Shown here: positions 33,998 through 41,128 of the stretch, piece after piece | How positions within the stretch are numbered: the first letter of the stretch is position 1 | Layout: each line of letters opens with the position of its first letter | Assembly (NCBI GenBank): GCA_913057905.1 | Contig: CAJXPB010000001.1 | Span: 930,001 to 994,000 of the forward strand | Direction: 5' to 3' | DNA: 64,000 nucleotides | DNA from: an uncultured Pseudomonadota bacterium | Lineage (GTDB): Bacteria; Myxococcota_A; Bradymonadia; Bradymonadales; Bradymonadaceae | The notes under the pieces: generated by a model | The model's input: the letters and a program-made list of their open reading frames with translations, nothing else | Databases searched by the model: none | What the model was told of the DNA's origin: nothing | Made by a program: the position numbers and the translations under genes

Positions 33998-34954
33998 ATG
34001 GCATCGACCGACATTGTCGATCACGAACCCGACACCGGCGACTTTCGACAGGGGCTCATCGACGGACTATCCAGAGATCCCAAGGACATCCCTGCGAAGT
34101 TTCTGTACGACGAACGGGGTTCCGAGCTGTTCGAGCAGATCTGTGAGACCGACGATTACTATCCGACGCGCACGGAAATCGGGATCATGGAGACCTGCCT
34201 GGAGAGGGTCTCGGAGTTGATCGGGCCGCGCGCCCGAATCGTGGAATTCGGCGCCGGCAGCGGACGAAAGACTCGCATGTTTCTGAAGGCGCTGGAGTCC
34301 CCGGCCGCCTACCTGCCCATCGAGATCTCGAAGGCTGCCCTGCGTGGCTGTGCCGAGCGGATGCAAACCGCCTTTCCCGACCTCGAGATCACTCCCATCT
34401 GCGCCGACTACACCGAGCCCGTCGAGCTGCCCGCGCCGCCGAGCTCGGTCGGCCGCACCGTCGGCTACTATCCGGGTTCGACATTGGGAAATTTCGAGCC
34501 CGACGAAGCCGCCTCGTTTTTGCGGCGCATCCACGATCTGTGCGGCGACAACGGCGGGCTCTTCATCGGGATCGATCTGGTCAAGGATCGTGACACCCTG
34601 GAGGCGGCCTACGACGACTCCGCCGGGGTGACCGAGGCCTTCACGATGAACATCCTCGACCGGGCCAATCGAGAGGCCGACGCCGACTTTGACCGGGACG
34701 CATTCCGCTTCGAAGCCCAGTGGCAGCCCGAGCACCAGCGCGTGCAACTGCGCCTGGTCAGCCGAGAGGCGCAGACCGTGCATGTCGGCGACACACCGTT
34801 CGAATTCGAGGCCGGTGAACGCATCGTGACCGAGCATTCCTATAAGTTCAGGCTGGATCAGTTCGCCGAACTCGCACGGGACACCGGGTTTTCCCCTGTC
34901 GAGAACTGGACCGACGACGACGAACTCTTCAGCCTCTGGTATCTCGAAACCTGA
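33998..34954 (+). CDS. egtD: L-histidine N-alpha-methyltransferase (EgtD family)
   Basis: A 318-residue SAM-dependent methyltransferase of the EgtD/DUF2260 family, the usual length. Landmarks: 'IPAKFLYDERGSELFEQICETDDYYPTRTE', 'IVEFGAGSGRKTRMFL' (SAM binding), 'YLPIEIS', 'GYYPGSTLGNF' and 'LFIGIDLVKD'. EgtD trimethylates histidine to hercynine, the first step to ergothioneine. No egtB (sulfoxide synthase) lies beside it in this window. The start at 33998 is the only ATG that gives the family's length; the upstream frame begins with TTG and is unlikely. Confidence 0.88.
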   Translation: MASTDIVDHEPDTGDFRQGLIDGLSRDPKDIPAKFLYDERGSELFEQICETDDYYPTRTEIGIMETCLERVSELIGPRARIVEFGAGSGRKTRMFLKALESPAAYLPIEISKAALRGCAERMQTAFPDLEITPICADYTEPVELPAPPSSVGRTVGYYPGSTLGNFEPDEAASFLRRIHDLCGDNGGLFIGIDLVKDRDTLEAAYDDSAGVTEAFTMNILDRANREADADFDRDAFRFEAQWQPEHQRVQLRLVSREAQTVHVGDTPFEFEAGERIVTEHSYKFRLDQFAELARDTGFSPVENWTDDDELFSLWYLET

Positions 34955-35033
34955 GAGCCGCACCTTGCTTCGGTGTCGGGAATATGAAATGACACCCTCC
35001 GTCCAAACCAACTCTCAAACGCGGGTCGTTTGA

Positions 35034-35606
35034 ATGATTCTTTCCGACCGAGATATCGCCCACCGCCTCGAAGACGGTGAACTGGAGATCGACCCGATCA
35101 CGGATCGCGACCTCCAGCTTCAGCCCGCCAGCGTCGATCTTCGACTGGGCAACACCTTCGTCGTCTACAAGTTGCCCCATGTCGCGTGCATCGATACCCG
35201 CGACGACCCCGCCGAAGCCGGCTACACAGAGACGGTGACCGTCGACGACGGAGACGGTTTCATTCTCCATCCGGGCGAGTTCGTCCTGGGCGCGACCCAC
35301 GAGTGGGTCGGCCTTCCCGACGATCTGGTCGCCCGTGTCGAGGGGCGCTCGAGCATCGGACGCTTGGCGGTCGTGGTTCATGCCACCGCCGGGTTTATCG
35401 ACCCCGGCTTCCAGGGTCGCATCACTCTGGAGCTGAGCAACCTCGGACGGGTCGCCGTGAAGCTGTACCCGGGTATGCGGATCAGCCAGCTCGTCTTCCA
35501 CGAGATGACCAGCCCCGCCGAGCGCCCGTACGGCCCGGCTCGCGGCAGCAAATACTTTGGACAGGAAGGCCCCGTCGCCAGCCGCATTCGCGAAGACGAA
35601 GGTTGA
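35034..35606 (+). CDS. dcd: dCTP deaminase
   Basis: A 190-residue enzyme with all Dcd motifs: 'MILSDRDI', '[12 protein letters not shown]', '[37 protein letters not shown]' (Ser/Arg of the phosphate site and the catalytic Glu in TLE) and '[10 protein letters not shown]'. It deaminates dCTP to dUTP for thymidylate synthesis. The [11 protein letters not shown] segment resembles bifunctional dCTP deaminase/dUTPases as in mycobacteria, so a direct route to dUMP is possible. The thyA gene is 4.7 kb away on the same strand and would use that dUMP. Confidence 0.93.
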   Translation: MILSDRDIAHRLEDGELEIDPITDRDLQLQPASVDLRLGNTFVVYKLPHVACIDTRDDPAEAGYTETVTVDDGDGFILHPGEFVLGATHEWVGLPDDLVARVEGRSSIGRLAVVVHATAGFIDPGFQGRITLELSNLGRVAVKLYPGMRISQLVFHEMTSPAERPYGPARGSKYFGQEGPVASRIREDEG

Positions 35607-35712
35607 AAGGAACGCCCTCTTGCGTCGCGCGGCGAATTGAATTAACCGCAGCCCAACGGGCTTATTTGGACCCCCTCATCGAGATTCCTCTTCGAACGGA
35701 TCAGCGAGGAAT

Positions 35713-36504
35713 ATGACAGACCAAGCGGATCGAACGGTCGGCAATCTTGGCGACATCCTCAAACACGGTGCCCTGGTTCGACTGGCGCGCCTGGCTGCCC
35801 AGCGTGCGATACGGGCGCCGGTGACTTACATCGACACCCACGCCTATCTGCTCGAGGCGGAGTGCGAGGATCCCCTCTCCTGGAAGCGAAACATCAACCG
35901 GGAGATGAGCCGACATCCGGCCTACACCGACTATGTTCGCCGCCAGAAAGAGCGGCTCGACGCCGGCGAGCCCTACCGATGTTCGGCGGGCCTGGCTCTC
36001 GATATCATCTCGGAGCGTAACTACCACGCCATACTGGCCGAAGAAGACGACGACCGGCGGCGCACCCTGAAATCACAGGTTCGCCAGGCCGGCTACCGCG
36101 CCGAATACACGCTCTCGAACCTCGACGAACTCGCCGAGATCGAACCCCCCAAAGGCGAGGATGAGGACGAGGACGACCACGCCGGCGGCTCTCTGTTGAT
36201 GCTGGTCGATCCCGTGACCCTCGACGACGACGTCTGGTCGAAGGTCTGCAACGGACTCGACAACTTCATCGAAGAAGAGAGCGAGGCGATGGTCCTGGTC
36301 GTCCAGCAGGACCCCGACTCCGAGCAGCCGGACTGGCCGGAGGCCCCGACTCATTTTGACGGCCCCGTCGCTCGACTGCACCGAAAGCCCTTCCACCTGG
36401 CTCTCTATTCGACCGAGTCGATGATCACGCGGGCCCTGCCCGAAGTCGAAAAACTCGGTTGGGAGATCCTCTGGGAGGAAGAGGACGATGAAGACGACGA
36501 GTAA
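35713..36504 (+). CDS. RlmJ-like protein without the DPPY catalytic motif
   Basis: A 263-residue protein that resembles RlmJ, the 23S rRNA A2030 N6-methyltransferase, in three places: 'GNLGDILKHGALVRL' (RlmJ G-N-x-x-D-x-L-K-H), 'VTYIDTHAYLLEAE' (Y-L-D-T-H-A-G-A-G in RlmJ) and 'LLMLVDPVTLDDD' (L-I-L-I-D-P-P-Y). The SAM-binding Gly after THA and the DPPY tetrad are both changed. An acidic insert (EDEDEDDHAGG) precedes the last motif. It may be a non-catalytic or retasked relative. GAGGA lies 3 nt before the ATG. The gene overlaps the next one by 17 bp. Confidence 0.6.
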   Translation: MTDQADRTVGNLGDILKHGALVRLARLAAQRAIRAPVTYIDTHAYLLEAECEDPLSWKRNINREMSRHPAYTDYVRRQKERLDAGEPYRCSAGLALDIISERNYHAILAEEDDDRRRTLKSQVRQAGYRAEYTLSNLDELAEIEPPKGEDEDEDDHAGGSLLMLVDPVTLDDDVWSKVCNGLDNFIEEESEAMVLVVQQDPDSEQPDWPEAPTHFDGPVARLHRKPFHLALYSTESMITRALPEVEKLGWEILWEEEDDEDDE

Positions 36505-37585
36505 GGGCATGGCGACGCTTCTGGCCCTGTGGATGGCCGCAGGTGTCGTCTCGTGCCAGGACGCCGACGACCCCACCGTGCGCGACGACTCCGGCGTCCA
36601 TCGCGACGCAAGCCTCGACACCGCAGTCGACGTCGAAGACACAACGACGGACACCTCCGATACCGTCGACATTGCCGTCGACACGCGGGACACCTCGCCC
36701 GACCGTGACGGGGGGACGAACGACTGTCCGACCGGCGCGCCGAGTCGAACCCTGCAAGTCGCCACGGTCAACACGCGGCTGTTGTTCGACACAACCTGCG
36801 ACACGGGCAACTGCGGGCCCGGCGGATTCGAGAACGCCCCCTCGCAGACCGAGTATCTCCAACGCCTGGAGGGTTTGGCCACCGAGATCGCCGACCTCGA
36901 TGCCGACATTGTCCTCTTCCAAGAGATCGAGACGCGGCAGGTGCTCTCGGACCTCTCCGACGAACTCGATGAACGGACCGACGACTACACGGCCCTGGCA
37001 TTCGGAGAGCGAGGATTCGACGCCAGTATCGACGTCGGCCTCCTGGCTCGAGGCGAGCTCGTCGATACCCGCGAGTATCGCAATGAGACGACCCTGACGC
37101 GGCCCGACGGCACCGACACGATGTTTGTCCGGGAGTTTTTGCGCGCCGACCTCTCGATGGGTGGTCACCCGGTGATCGCGTTTGTGGCTCACTTCAAATC
37201 GAAGGCCAATGATGACCCGGGCCGGCGACTCGCCGAAGCCCGCGGGGCCCGTCAGATCATCGAAGATGTCGCGGCGAACCATCCCGATGCGCTCGTGTTG
37301 TTCGGTGGCGACCTCAACGACACACCCGGCTCGCCCCCGCTCGATGCGCTCCAGACGACCGGGCTGACGAGACGGGCCGGCCAGGATCAACCGCTCGATG
37401 CGATCTGGTCGTACTGTTACATGGGCGACCGTGAGACCATCGACCATCTGCTGTGGTCCGACGAGTGTGCCGACCACTACGTCGACGGGTCTGCTCGGGC
37501 TCGCGGGGACCGAATGTGCCCGGGAGACCGGCAATTCGCCGACTCCGATCACGCAGCGGTTACCGCAGAGTTTCGCGTCTGGTGA
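36488..37585 (+). CDS. Endonuclease/exonuclease/phosphatase-family lipoprotein
   Basis: A 365-residue lipoprotein: signal peptide with lipobox VVSC (Cys23), an Asp/Thr-rich linker of about 60 residues, then an EEP domain. Active-site landmarks are VATVNTRLLF, IVLFQEIE (metal-binding Glu), VGLLARGEL, FVAHFKSKAND, FGGDLNDTPGS (Asp-x-Asn) and DSDHAAV (catalytic His). The linker pattern (D-T-T-T-D-T-S-D) is typical of lipoproteins in this genome. It could be a surface nuclease or phosphodiesterase. The start overlaps the RlmJ-like gene by 17 bp and has GAGGAAGAGG upstream, so the pair is coupled. Confidence 0.85.
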   Translation: MKTTSKGMATLLALWMAAGVVSCQDADDPTVRDDSGVHRDASLDTAVDVEDTTTDTSDTVDIAVDTRDTSPDRDGGTNDCPTGAPSRTLQVATVNTRLLFDTTCDTGNCGPGGFENAPSQTEYLQRLEGLATEIADLDADIVLFQEIETRQVLSDLSDELDERTDDYTALAFGERGFDASIDVGLLARGELVDTREYRNETTLTRPDGTDTMFVREFLRADLSMGGHPVIAFVAHFKSKANDDPGRRLAEARGARQIIEDVAANHPDALVLFGGDLNDTPGSPPLDALQTTGLTRRAGQDQPLDAIWSYCYMGDRETIDHLLWSDECADHYVDGSARARGDRMCPGDRQFADSDHAAVTAEFRVW

Positions 37586-37613
37586 AGAGGCGTCAAAAAA
37601 CCACGTTCGGGCC

Positions 37614-37641
37614 TTGACCTTCACACCAAGAGGATTACCAT
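37614..37641 (+). promoter_or_regulatory. Sigma-70-like promoter of the tandem structured RNA
   Basis: TTGACC at 37614-37619, 16-nt spacer, TACCAT at 37636-37641 (or ACCATA with a 17-nt spacer). The expected start point, 37647-37650, coincides with the first base of the closing stem of RNA copy 1, which supports both calls. Confidence 0.6.
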
Positions 37642-37648
37642 ATTGAGT

Positions 37649-37736
37649 GGCTCGTGGGGGACGGTCGATGTGCAATATCCCCCCAGGCCGTTCACCAAGT
37701 GCATATCCTATGGTGAGGCCATCTCGCCCACGAGCC
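37649..37736 (+). ncRNA. Unrecognised structured RNA, copy 1
   Basis: An 88-nt element. Closing stem P1 is a perfect 10 bp (GGCTCGTGGG at 37649-37658 with 37727-37736). Hairpin P2 is ACGGTC (37661-37666) with GGCCGT (37686-37691). Hairpin P3 is TCACCA (37692-37697) with TGGTGA (37711-37716). Loop bases GATGTGCA (37667-37674) of P2 can pair with TGCATATC (37700-37707) of P3 through 8 bp including one G-U. The rest of the P2 loop holds ATCCCCCCA. I match it to no riboswitch, ribozyme or sRNA family I know. Strand is set by the promoter and by copy 2's trailing U-tract. Confidence 0.75.
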
Positions 37737-37785
37737 ACTTTGTCTCGCCCCGCCAGGGTCGGGACCACAATTGAGACATCGGTAT

Positions 37786-37880
37786 CCCCTCGAAGGCGGT
37801 CGACATGGAAAATCCCCCCAGGCCGTTTGCCAGGTCCATGTCCTATGGCAACGCAGGTCTTCGAGGGGTCTTTCTTTTCT
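37786..37880 (+). ncRNA. Unrecognised structured RNA, copy 2, with U-rich 3' end
   Basis: This repeats the architecture of copy 1 with different paired bases. P1 is CCCCTCGAAG (37786-37795) with CTTCGAGGGG (37859-37868). P2 is GCGGTC (37796-37801) with GGCCGT (37821-37826). P3 is TTGCCA (37827-37832) with TGGCAA (37846-37851). The loop-loop pairing is GACATGGA (37802-37809) with TCCATGTC (37835-37842). Unpaired positions are conserved between copies (ATCCCCCCA in loop 2, CTA at the end of loop 3), while P1, P3 and the loop pairing keep complementarity despite substitutions. TTTCTTTTCTT follows P1, so the element may end in a terminator. Confidence 0.75.
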
Positions 37881-37925
37881 TGTAGACGCGGGAGCGATTC
37901 TCTCTCCGTTTCTTCGCTCTCAACC

Positions 37926-38873
37926 ATGTATACGTTTTTGCGCCGCTTCTGGGCGTTCTTCCGACGGGTCATCCGGGATTTTCGGGCCAACAAGGGCCTC
38001 CTGCTGGCGAGCGCCGTCGGATACAATATGCTTCTGTCGCTGGTGCCCCTCTGTATCCTCGCGCTGGTCGTCCTGTCTCTGTTTTTCGAGCAGGCCCAGA
38101 TCATCGAGATCGTCAACACGGAGCTGCAGTTTCTGGTCCCGGGCCAGGCCGATTGGTTGACCGGCGCGGTCCTCAGCGTTGTCGAAAATCGAAGCTATCT
38201 CGGTGGCGCAACGATCTTCGCGTTGCTCTTTTTCAGCGGGCTGGCCTTCCGCACGCTCGAAGACGCCATGGAGGTCATCTTTCACCGCCCCGGCCCCAGG
38301 CCGACGCGTCACCCATTGATGTCGGCCATTCTGCCCTATCTTTTTATCGTCGTGATCGGACTGGGAGTCACCGTATTGACGGTCATGACGGCGATGCTCG
38401 ACGCCCTGGCCGGCGCCAGACTCGAACTCTTCGGCTTCGATGTCACCATCGCGCCCCTGTCGGGAGCCCTGCTCTATATCGCGGGCCTGCTCGGGTTGGC
38501 TGCCATGTTCAGCGGGCTCTACAAGGTGATGCCCGTCACCCGCATTCGTACCAGCCACGCCGTCGTCGGGGGCCTTGTCGCCGCCCTCCTCTGGGAGGCC
38601 ACCAGGCGGGTCATCGTCTGGTATTTCGGATCGATCTCGGTGATAAACGTCGTCTACGGCTCGCTCGCCACGGTGATCGTGGTCCTCTTCACCATGGAGA
38701 TCGCCGCGGTGATCATCCTGGCGGGTGCTCAGATCATCGCCGAACTCGAAGCCAACAACGACCAGGGACGCCCCTGGTATGGACAATTCGGCGCCGAGAC
38801 CGACAACGTCGACATGAAGGAGCGCTCACGACCCGCTCAATCGACATCCAGCGAAGACCCGGAAGACCCATAG
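37926..38873 (+). CDS. YihY/BrkB-family inner-membrane protein
   Basis: A 315-residue protein with about six hydrophobic spans. Family landmarks are 'SAVGYNMLLSLVPLCILAL', 'FALLFFSGLAFRTLEDAMEVIFH' and 'GLYKVMPVTRIRTSHAVVGGLVAALLWEATR' followed by an ALLY-like 'VYGSLATVIVVLFTMEIAAVIILAGAQI'. Once called ribonuclease BN by mistake, the family consists of membrane proteins of unsettled function, probably transporters. The start at 37926 begins the first hydrophobic domain; no ribosome-binding site is visible. It lies 46 bp after the U-rich end of the tandem structured RNA, which could be its leader. Its 3' end overlaps msrC by 37 bp on opposite strands. Confidence 0.88.
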   Translation: MYTFLRRFWAFFRRVIRDFRANKGLLLASAVGYNMLLSLVPLCILALVVLSLFFEQAQIIEIVNTELQFLVPGQADWLTGAVLSVVENRSYLGGATIFALLFFSGLAFRTLEDAMEVIFHRPGPRPTRHPLMSAILPYLFIVVIGLGVTVLTVMTAMLDALAGARLELFGFDVTIAPLSGALLYIAGLLGLAAMFSGLYKVMPVTRIRTSHAVVGGLVAALLWEATRRVIVWYFGSISVINVVYGSLATVIVVLFTMEIAAVIILAGAQIIAELEANNDQGRPWYGQFGAETDNVDMKERSRPAQSTSSEDPEDP

Positions 38874-39361
38874 GTCTCGCCGAGCCAGTCGCAGAGTGCT
38901 TCCAGGCCGGACGCATCGGCTCGAGAGAACGCGGCGGGCCGATCTGAATCGACGTCCAGGACCGCCATGAGCTTTCCCTGACGAGTCGTCACCGGTACGA
39001 CCAACTCAGACTGTGTTGACGCGGAACAGGCAATATGGTCGGGCCGACTGTGGACGTCGTCGACCAGCTGGATCTCGCCGGTGCGGGCACACGCCCCGCA
39101 GATGCCCCGATCGAAATCGATGCGCAGGCAGCCGTGGGTCCCCTGATAGGGGCCCACGGCCAGAGCCTCCGGCTCGACGTGGCGATAAAAGCCCGTCCAG
39201 TCGTAGTAATCGAATCCGTGATGGAGCTCGCAGACGACCGAGGTCATCGCAGCCACCCAGTCGGGTTCATCCTCGAGCATCGATGCCAGACCCTGCTGGA
39301 TGTCTCGGTACTGCTGGCGACGCACATCAGCTCCGGCCTCTACAGTGATCGCATTCCGCAT
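38837..39361 (-). CDS. msrC: Free methionine-R-sulfoxide reductase (GAF type)
   Basis: A 174-residue single GAF-domain protein. The catalytic and resolving Cys sit at 78, 88 and 112; the spacings of 10 and 24 equal those of E. coli fRMsr (Cys84, 94, 118). Context motifs are 'GPYQGTHGCLRI', 'GICGACARTG' and 'VDDVHSRPDHIACSASTQSELVVPV'. It reduces free Met-R-sulfoxide with thioredoxin. The start at 39361 gives the family length. An extra Cys91 is present. It overlaps the end of the YihY gene by 37 bp, tail to tail, and is divergent from the NYN gene (88 bp). Confidence 0.92.
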   Translation of the reverse strand: MRNAITVEAGADVRRQQYRDIQQGLASMLEDEPDWVAAMTSVVCELHHGFDYYDWTGFYRHVEPEALAVGPYQGTHGCLRIDFDRGICGACARTGEIQLVDDVHSRPDHIACSASTQSELVVPVTTRQGKLMAVLDVDSDRPAAFSRADASGLEALCDWLGETYGSSGSSLDVD

Positions 39362-39449
39362 GACGCGCTCTCGGTTTGAGTTCTGGACACTTCGGATCAA
39401 GTAAGCTAACGAATAGTCGAAATATCTTCTTTCAAACTCCGTAACATTT

Positions 39450-40265
39450 ATGAACAACACACACGAAGACGCACCCAACATCGCCATCTTCTGCGACTAT
39501 GAAAACGTCGCCATCGGGGTCCGAGACGCCGACTACGATGAATTCGTCATGGCGCGAGTGACCGAGCGCCTCCTCGACAAGGGGAAGATCGTCGTCAAAA
39601 AAGCCTATGCCGACTGGGAGGACTATAAGTCGGCCAAACGGCCGATGCACGAAGCGGCCTTCGAGATGATCGAAGTCCCACACGTGACCTACTCCGGGAA
39701 GAACTCGGCCGACATTCGTCTGGTCGTCGACGCCCTGGATATCTGCTACACCAAACAGCACCTCGATACCTTCGTCATTATCTCAGGCGACAGCGACTTC
39801 TCTCCGCTGGTCAGCAAGCTGCGCGAAAACAACAAGACCGTCATCGGCGTCGGAGTCAAAAACTCCACGAGCGACCTTCTGGTCGAAAACTGCGACGAGT
39901 ACATCTACTACGACGACCTCGTCCGCGATTCTCAGAAGCGCAACCGCTCGACCAACAGCGGCGGCGGCGAACAAAAGAAGCAAGCCGACGACGGCGGCTC
40001 CAAGGACGGGGGCTCCAAAGACGAAGCCATCGAGATGGTCCTCGACCAGGTCGAGGCTCTCTTTCGCGAGCGCGACTCCAACCTCTGGAGCTCGCTGGTC
40101 AAGCAGACGCTGCAGCGCAAACGCCCGAACTTCAACGAAAGCTACTACGGCTACCGCAACTTCAGCGAGCTGCTCGAGGACGCACGCGACCGAGGCCTTC
40201 TGGAGATTCAAAAGGACGAAAAGTCCGGCGGCTACATCGTTCTGGGCTTCGGGCCGCACGCCTGA
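39450..40265 (+). CDS. NYN-domain ribonuclease with C-terminal LOTUS/OST-HTH domain
   Basis: A 271-residue protein. Residues 1 to about 160 form a NYN (PIN-like) nuclease domain with the acidic active site: [27 protein letters not shown] and [20 protein letters not shown] Gly/Ser/Lys linker (about 165-195) leads to a winged-helix LOTUS/OST-HTH domain ([50 protein letters not shown]). LOTUS domains bind RNA, including G-rich or G-quadruplex RNA. Together they suggest RNA cleavage or surveillance. The gene stands 47 bp before thyA on the same strand. Confidence 0.88.
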   Translation: MNNTHEDAPNIAIFCDYENVAIGVRDADYDEFVMARVTERLLDKGKIVVKKAYADWEDYKSAKRPMHEAAFEMIEVPHVTYSGKNSADIRLVVDALDICYTKQHLDTFVIISGDSDFSPLVSKLRENNKTVIGVGVKNSTSDLLVENCDEYIYYDDLVRDSQKRNRSTNSGGGEQKKQADDGGSKDGGSKDEAIEMVLDQVEALFRERDSNLWSSLVKQTLQRKRPNFNESYYGYRNFSELLEDARDRGLLEIQKDEKSGGYIVLGFGPHA

Positions 40266-40312
40266 CGCAATTCTTCTCGACGTACGGATCGTCGACCCCA
40301 CCGGAGGTGGTC

Positions 40313-41107
40313 ATGCAGGTCTATCTGGATCTTCTGGAACAGGTCTTGGAGGACGGCTCGGTGCGCGACGACCGCACCGGAACCGGAACGCGGAGCATCT
40401 TCGGGCATCAGATGCGATTCGACCTCTCCGAGGGGTTCCCGGCGGTCACGACCAAGAAGCTGTTCTTTCGATCGCTGATACACGAACTCCTCTGGTTTCT
40501 GCGCGGCGACTCGAACATCGCATACCTGGAGGAGCACGACGTCGGGATCTGGGATGAGTGGGCCGACGAAGACGGCGAGCTCGGCCCGGTCTACGGGGTC
40601 CAGTGGCGCTCGTGGCCGACGCCCGGAGGCGAGGAAGTCGATCAGATCGCCCGCGTGATCGAGTCGATCCGGCAGCGGCCTCATTCGCGCCGGCATATCG
40701 TCAATGCGTGGAATGCCGGGCAGCTCGACGAGATGGCGTTGCCCCCGTGTCATGTGCTGTTTCAGTTCTACGTCCAGGATGGACGTTTGAGCTGTCAGCT
40801 CTACCAGCGCAGCGCCGACATCTTTCTGGGACTTCCGTTCAACATCGCCTCCTACAGCCTGCTGACCGCGATGGTTGCTCAGGTGTGTGACCTGGAGCCT
40901 GGAGACTTCGTGCACACCCTGGGCGATGCTCACCTGTACTTGAACCACCTCGACCAGGCGCGCGAACAACTCCAGCGCGACCCCCTCGATCCGCCCACGC
41001 TGGCGCTAAATCCCGACGTCGACTCCATCGACGACTTTACCTACGAGGACATCGAGATTCGCGACTACCAGCACCACCCGGCGATCCGGGCGCCGATCTC
41101 GGTGTAA
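40313..41107 (+). CDS. thyA: Thymidylate synthase ThyA
   Basis: A 264-residue enzyme, the same length as E. coli ThyA. The start at 40313 has GGAGG 5 nt upstream and gives [12 protein letters not shown]. Landmarks: '[30 protein letters not shown]', '[42 protein letters not shown]', '[12 protein letters not shown]' (nucleophile Cys), '[23 protein letters not shown]' and '[12 protein letters not shown]'. It methylates dUMP to dTMP with methylene-tetrahydrofolate. No dihydrofolate reductase gene follows; the next gene is convergent. Confidence 0.96.
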   Translation: MQVYLDLLEQVLEDGSVRDDRTGTGTRSIFGHQMRFDLSEGFPAVTTKKLFFRSLIHELLWFLRGDSNIAYLEEHDVGIWDEWADEDGELGPVYGVQWRSWPTPGGEEVDQIARVIESIRQRPHSRRHIVNAWNAGQLDEMALPPCHVLFQFYVQDGRLSCQLYQRSADIFLGLPFNIASYSLLTAMVAQVCDLEPGDFVHTLGDAHLYLNHLDQAREQLQRDPLDPPTLALNPDVDSIDDFTYEDIEIRDYQHHPAIRAPISV

Positions 41108-41128
41108 CTGGCCGAATTCCCTCCGACA

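Noticed and set aside
37649..37868. Interpreting the structured RNA as a classical H-type pseudoknot (loop helix plus P3 nested alternately)
   Set aside because: Only 3 nt would have to span an 8-bp helix. Two hairpins with pairing loops inside P1 use the same bases without strain, and P2 (ACGGTC/GGCCGT) supports that model.
37647..37925. An upstream in-frame extension of the YihY protein through the structured RNA region
   Set aside because: The translation is Arg/Ser/Pro-rich and repeats because the RNA repeats. The membrane domain begins at ATG 37926, and the base changes follow RNA pairing, not codons.
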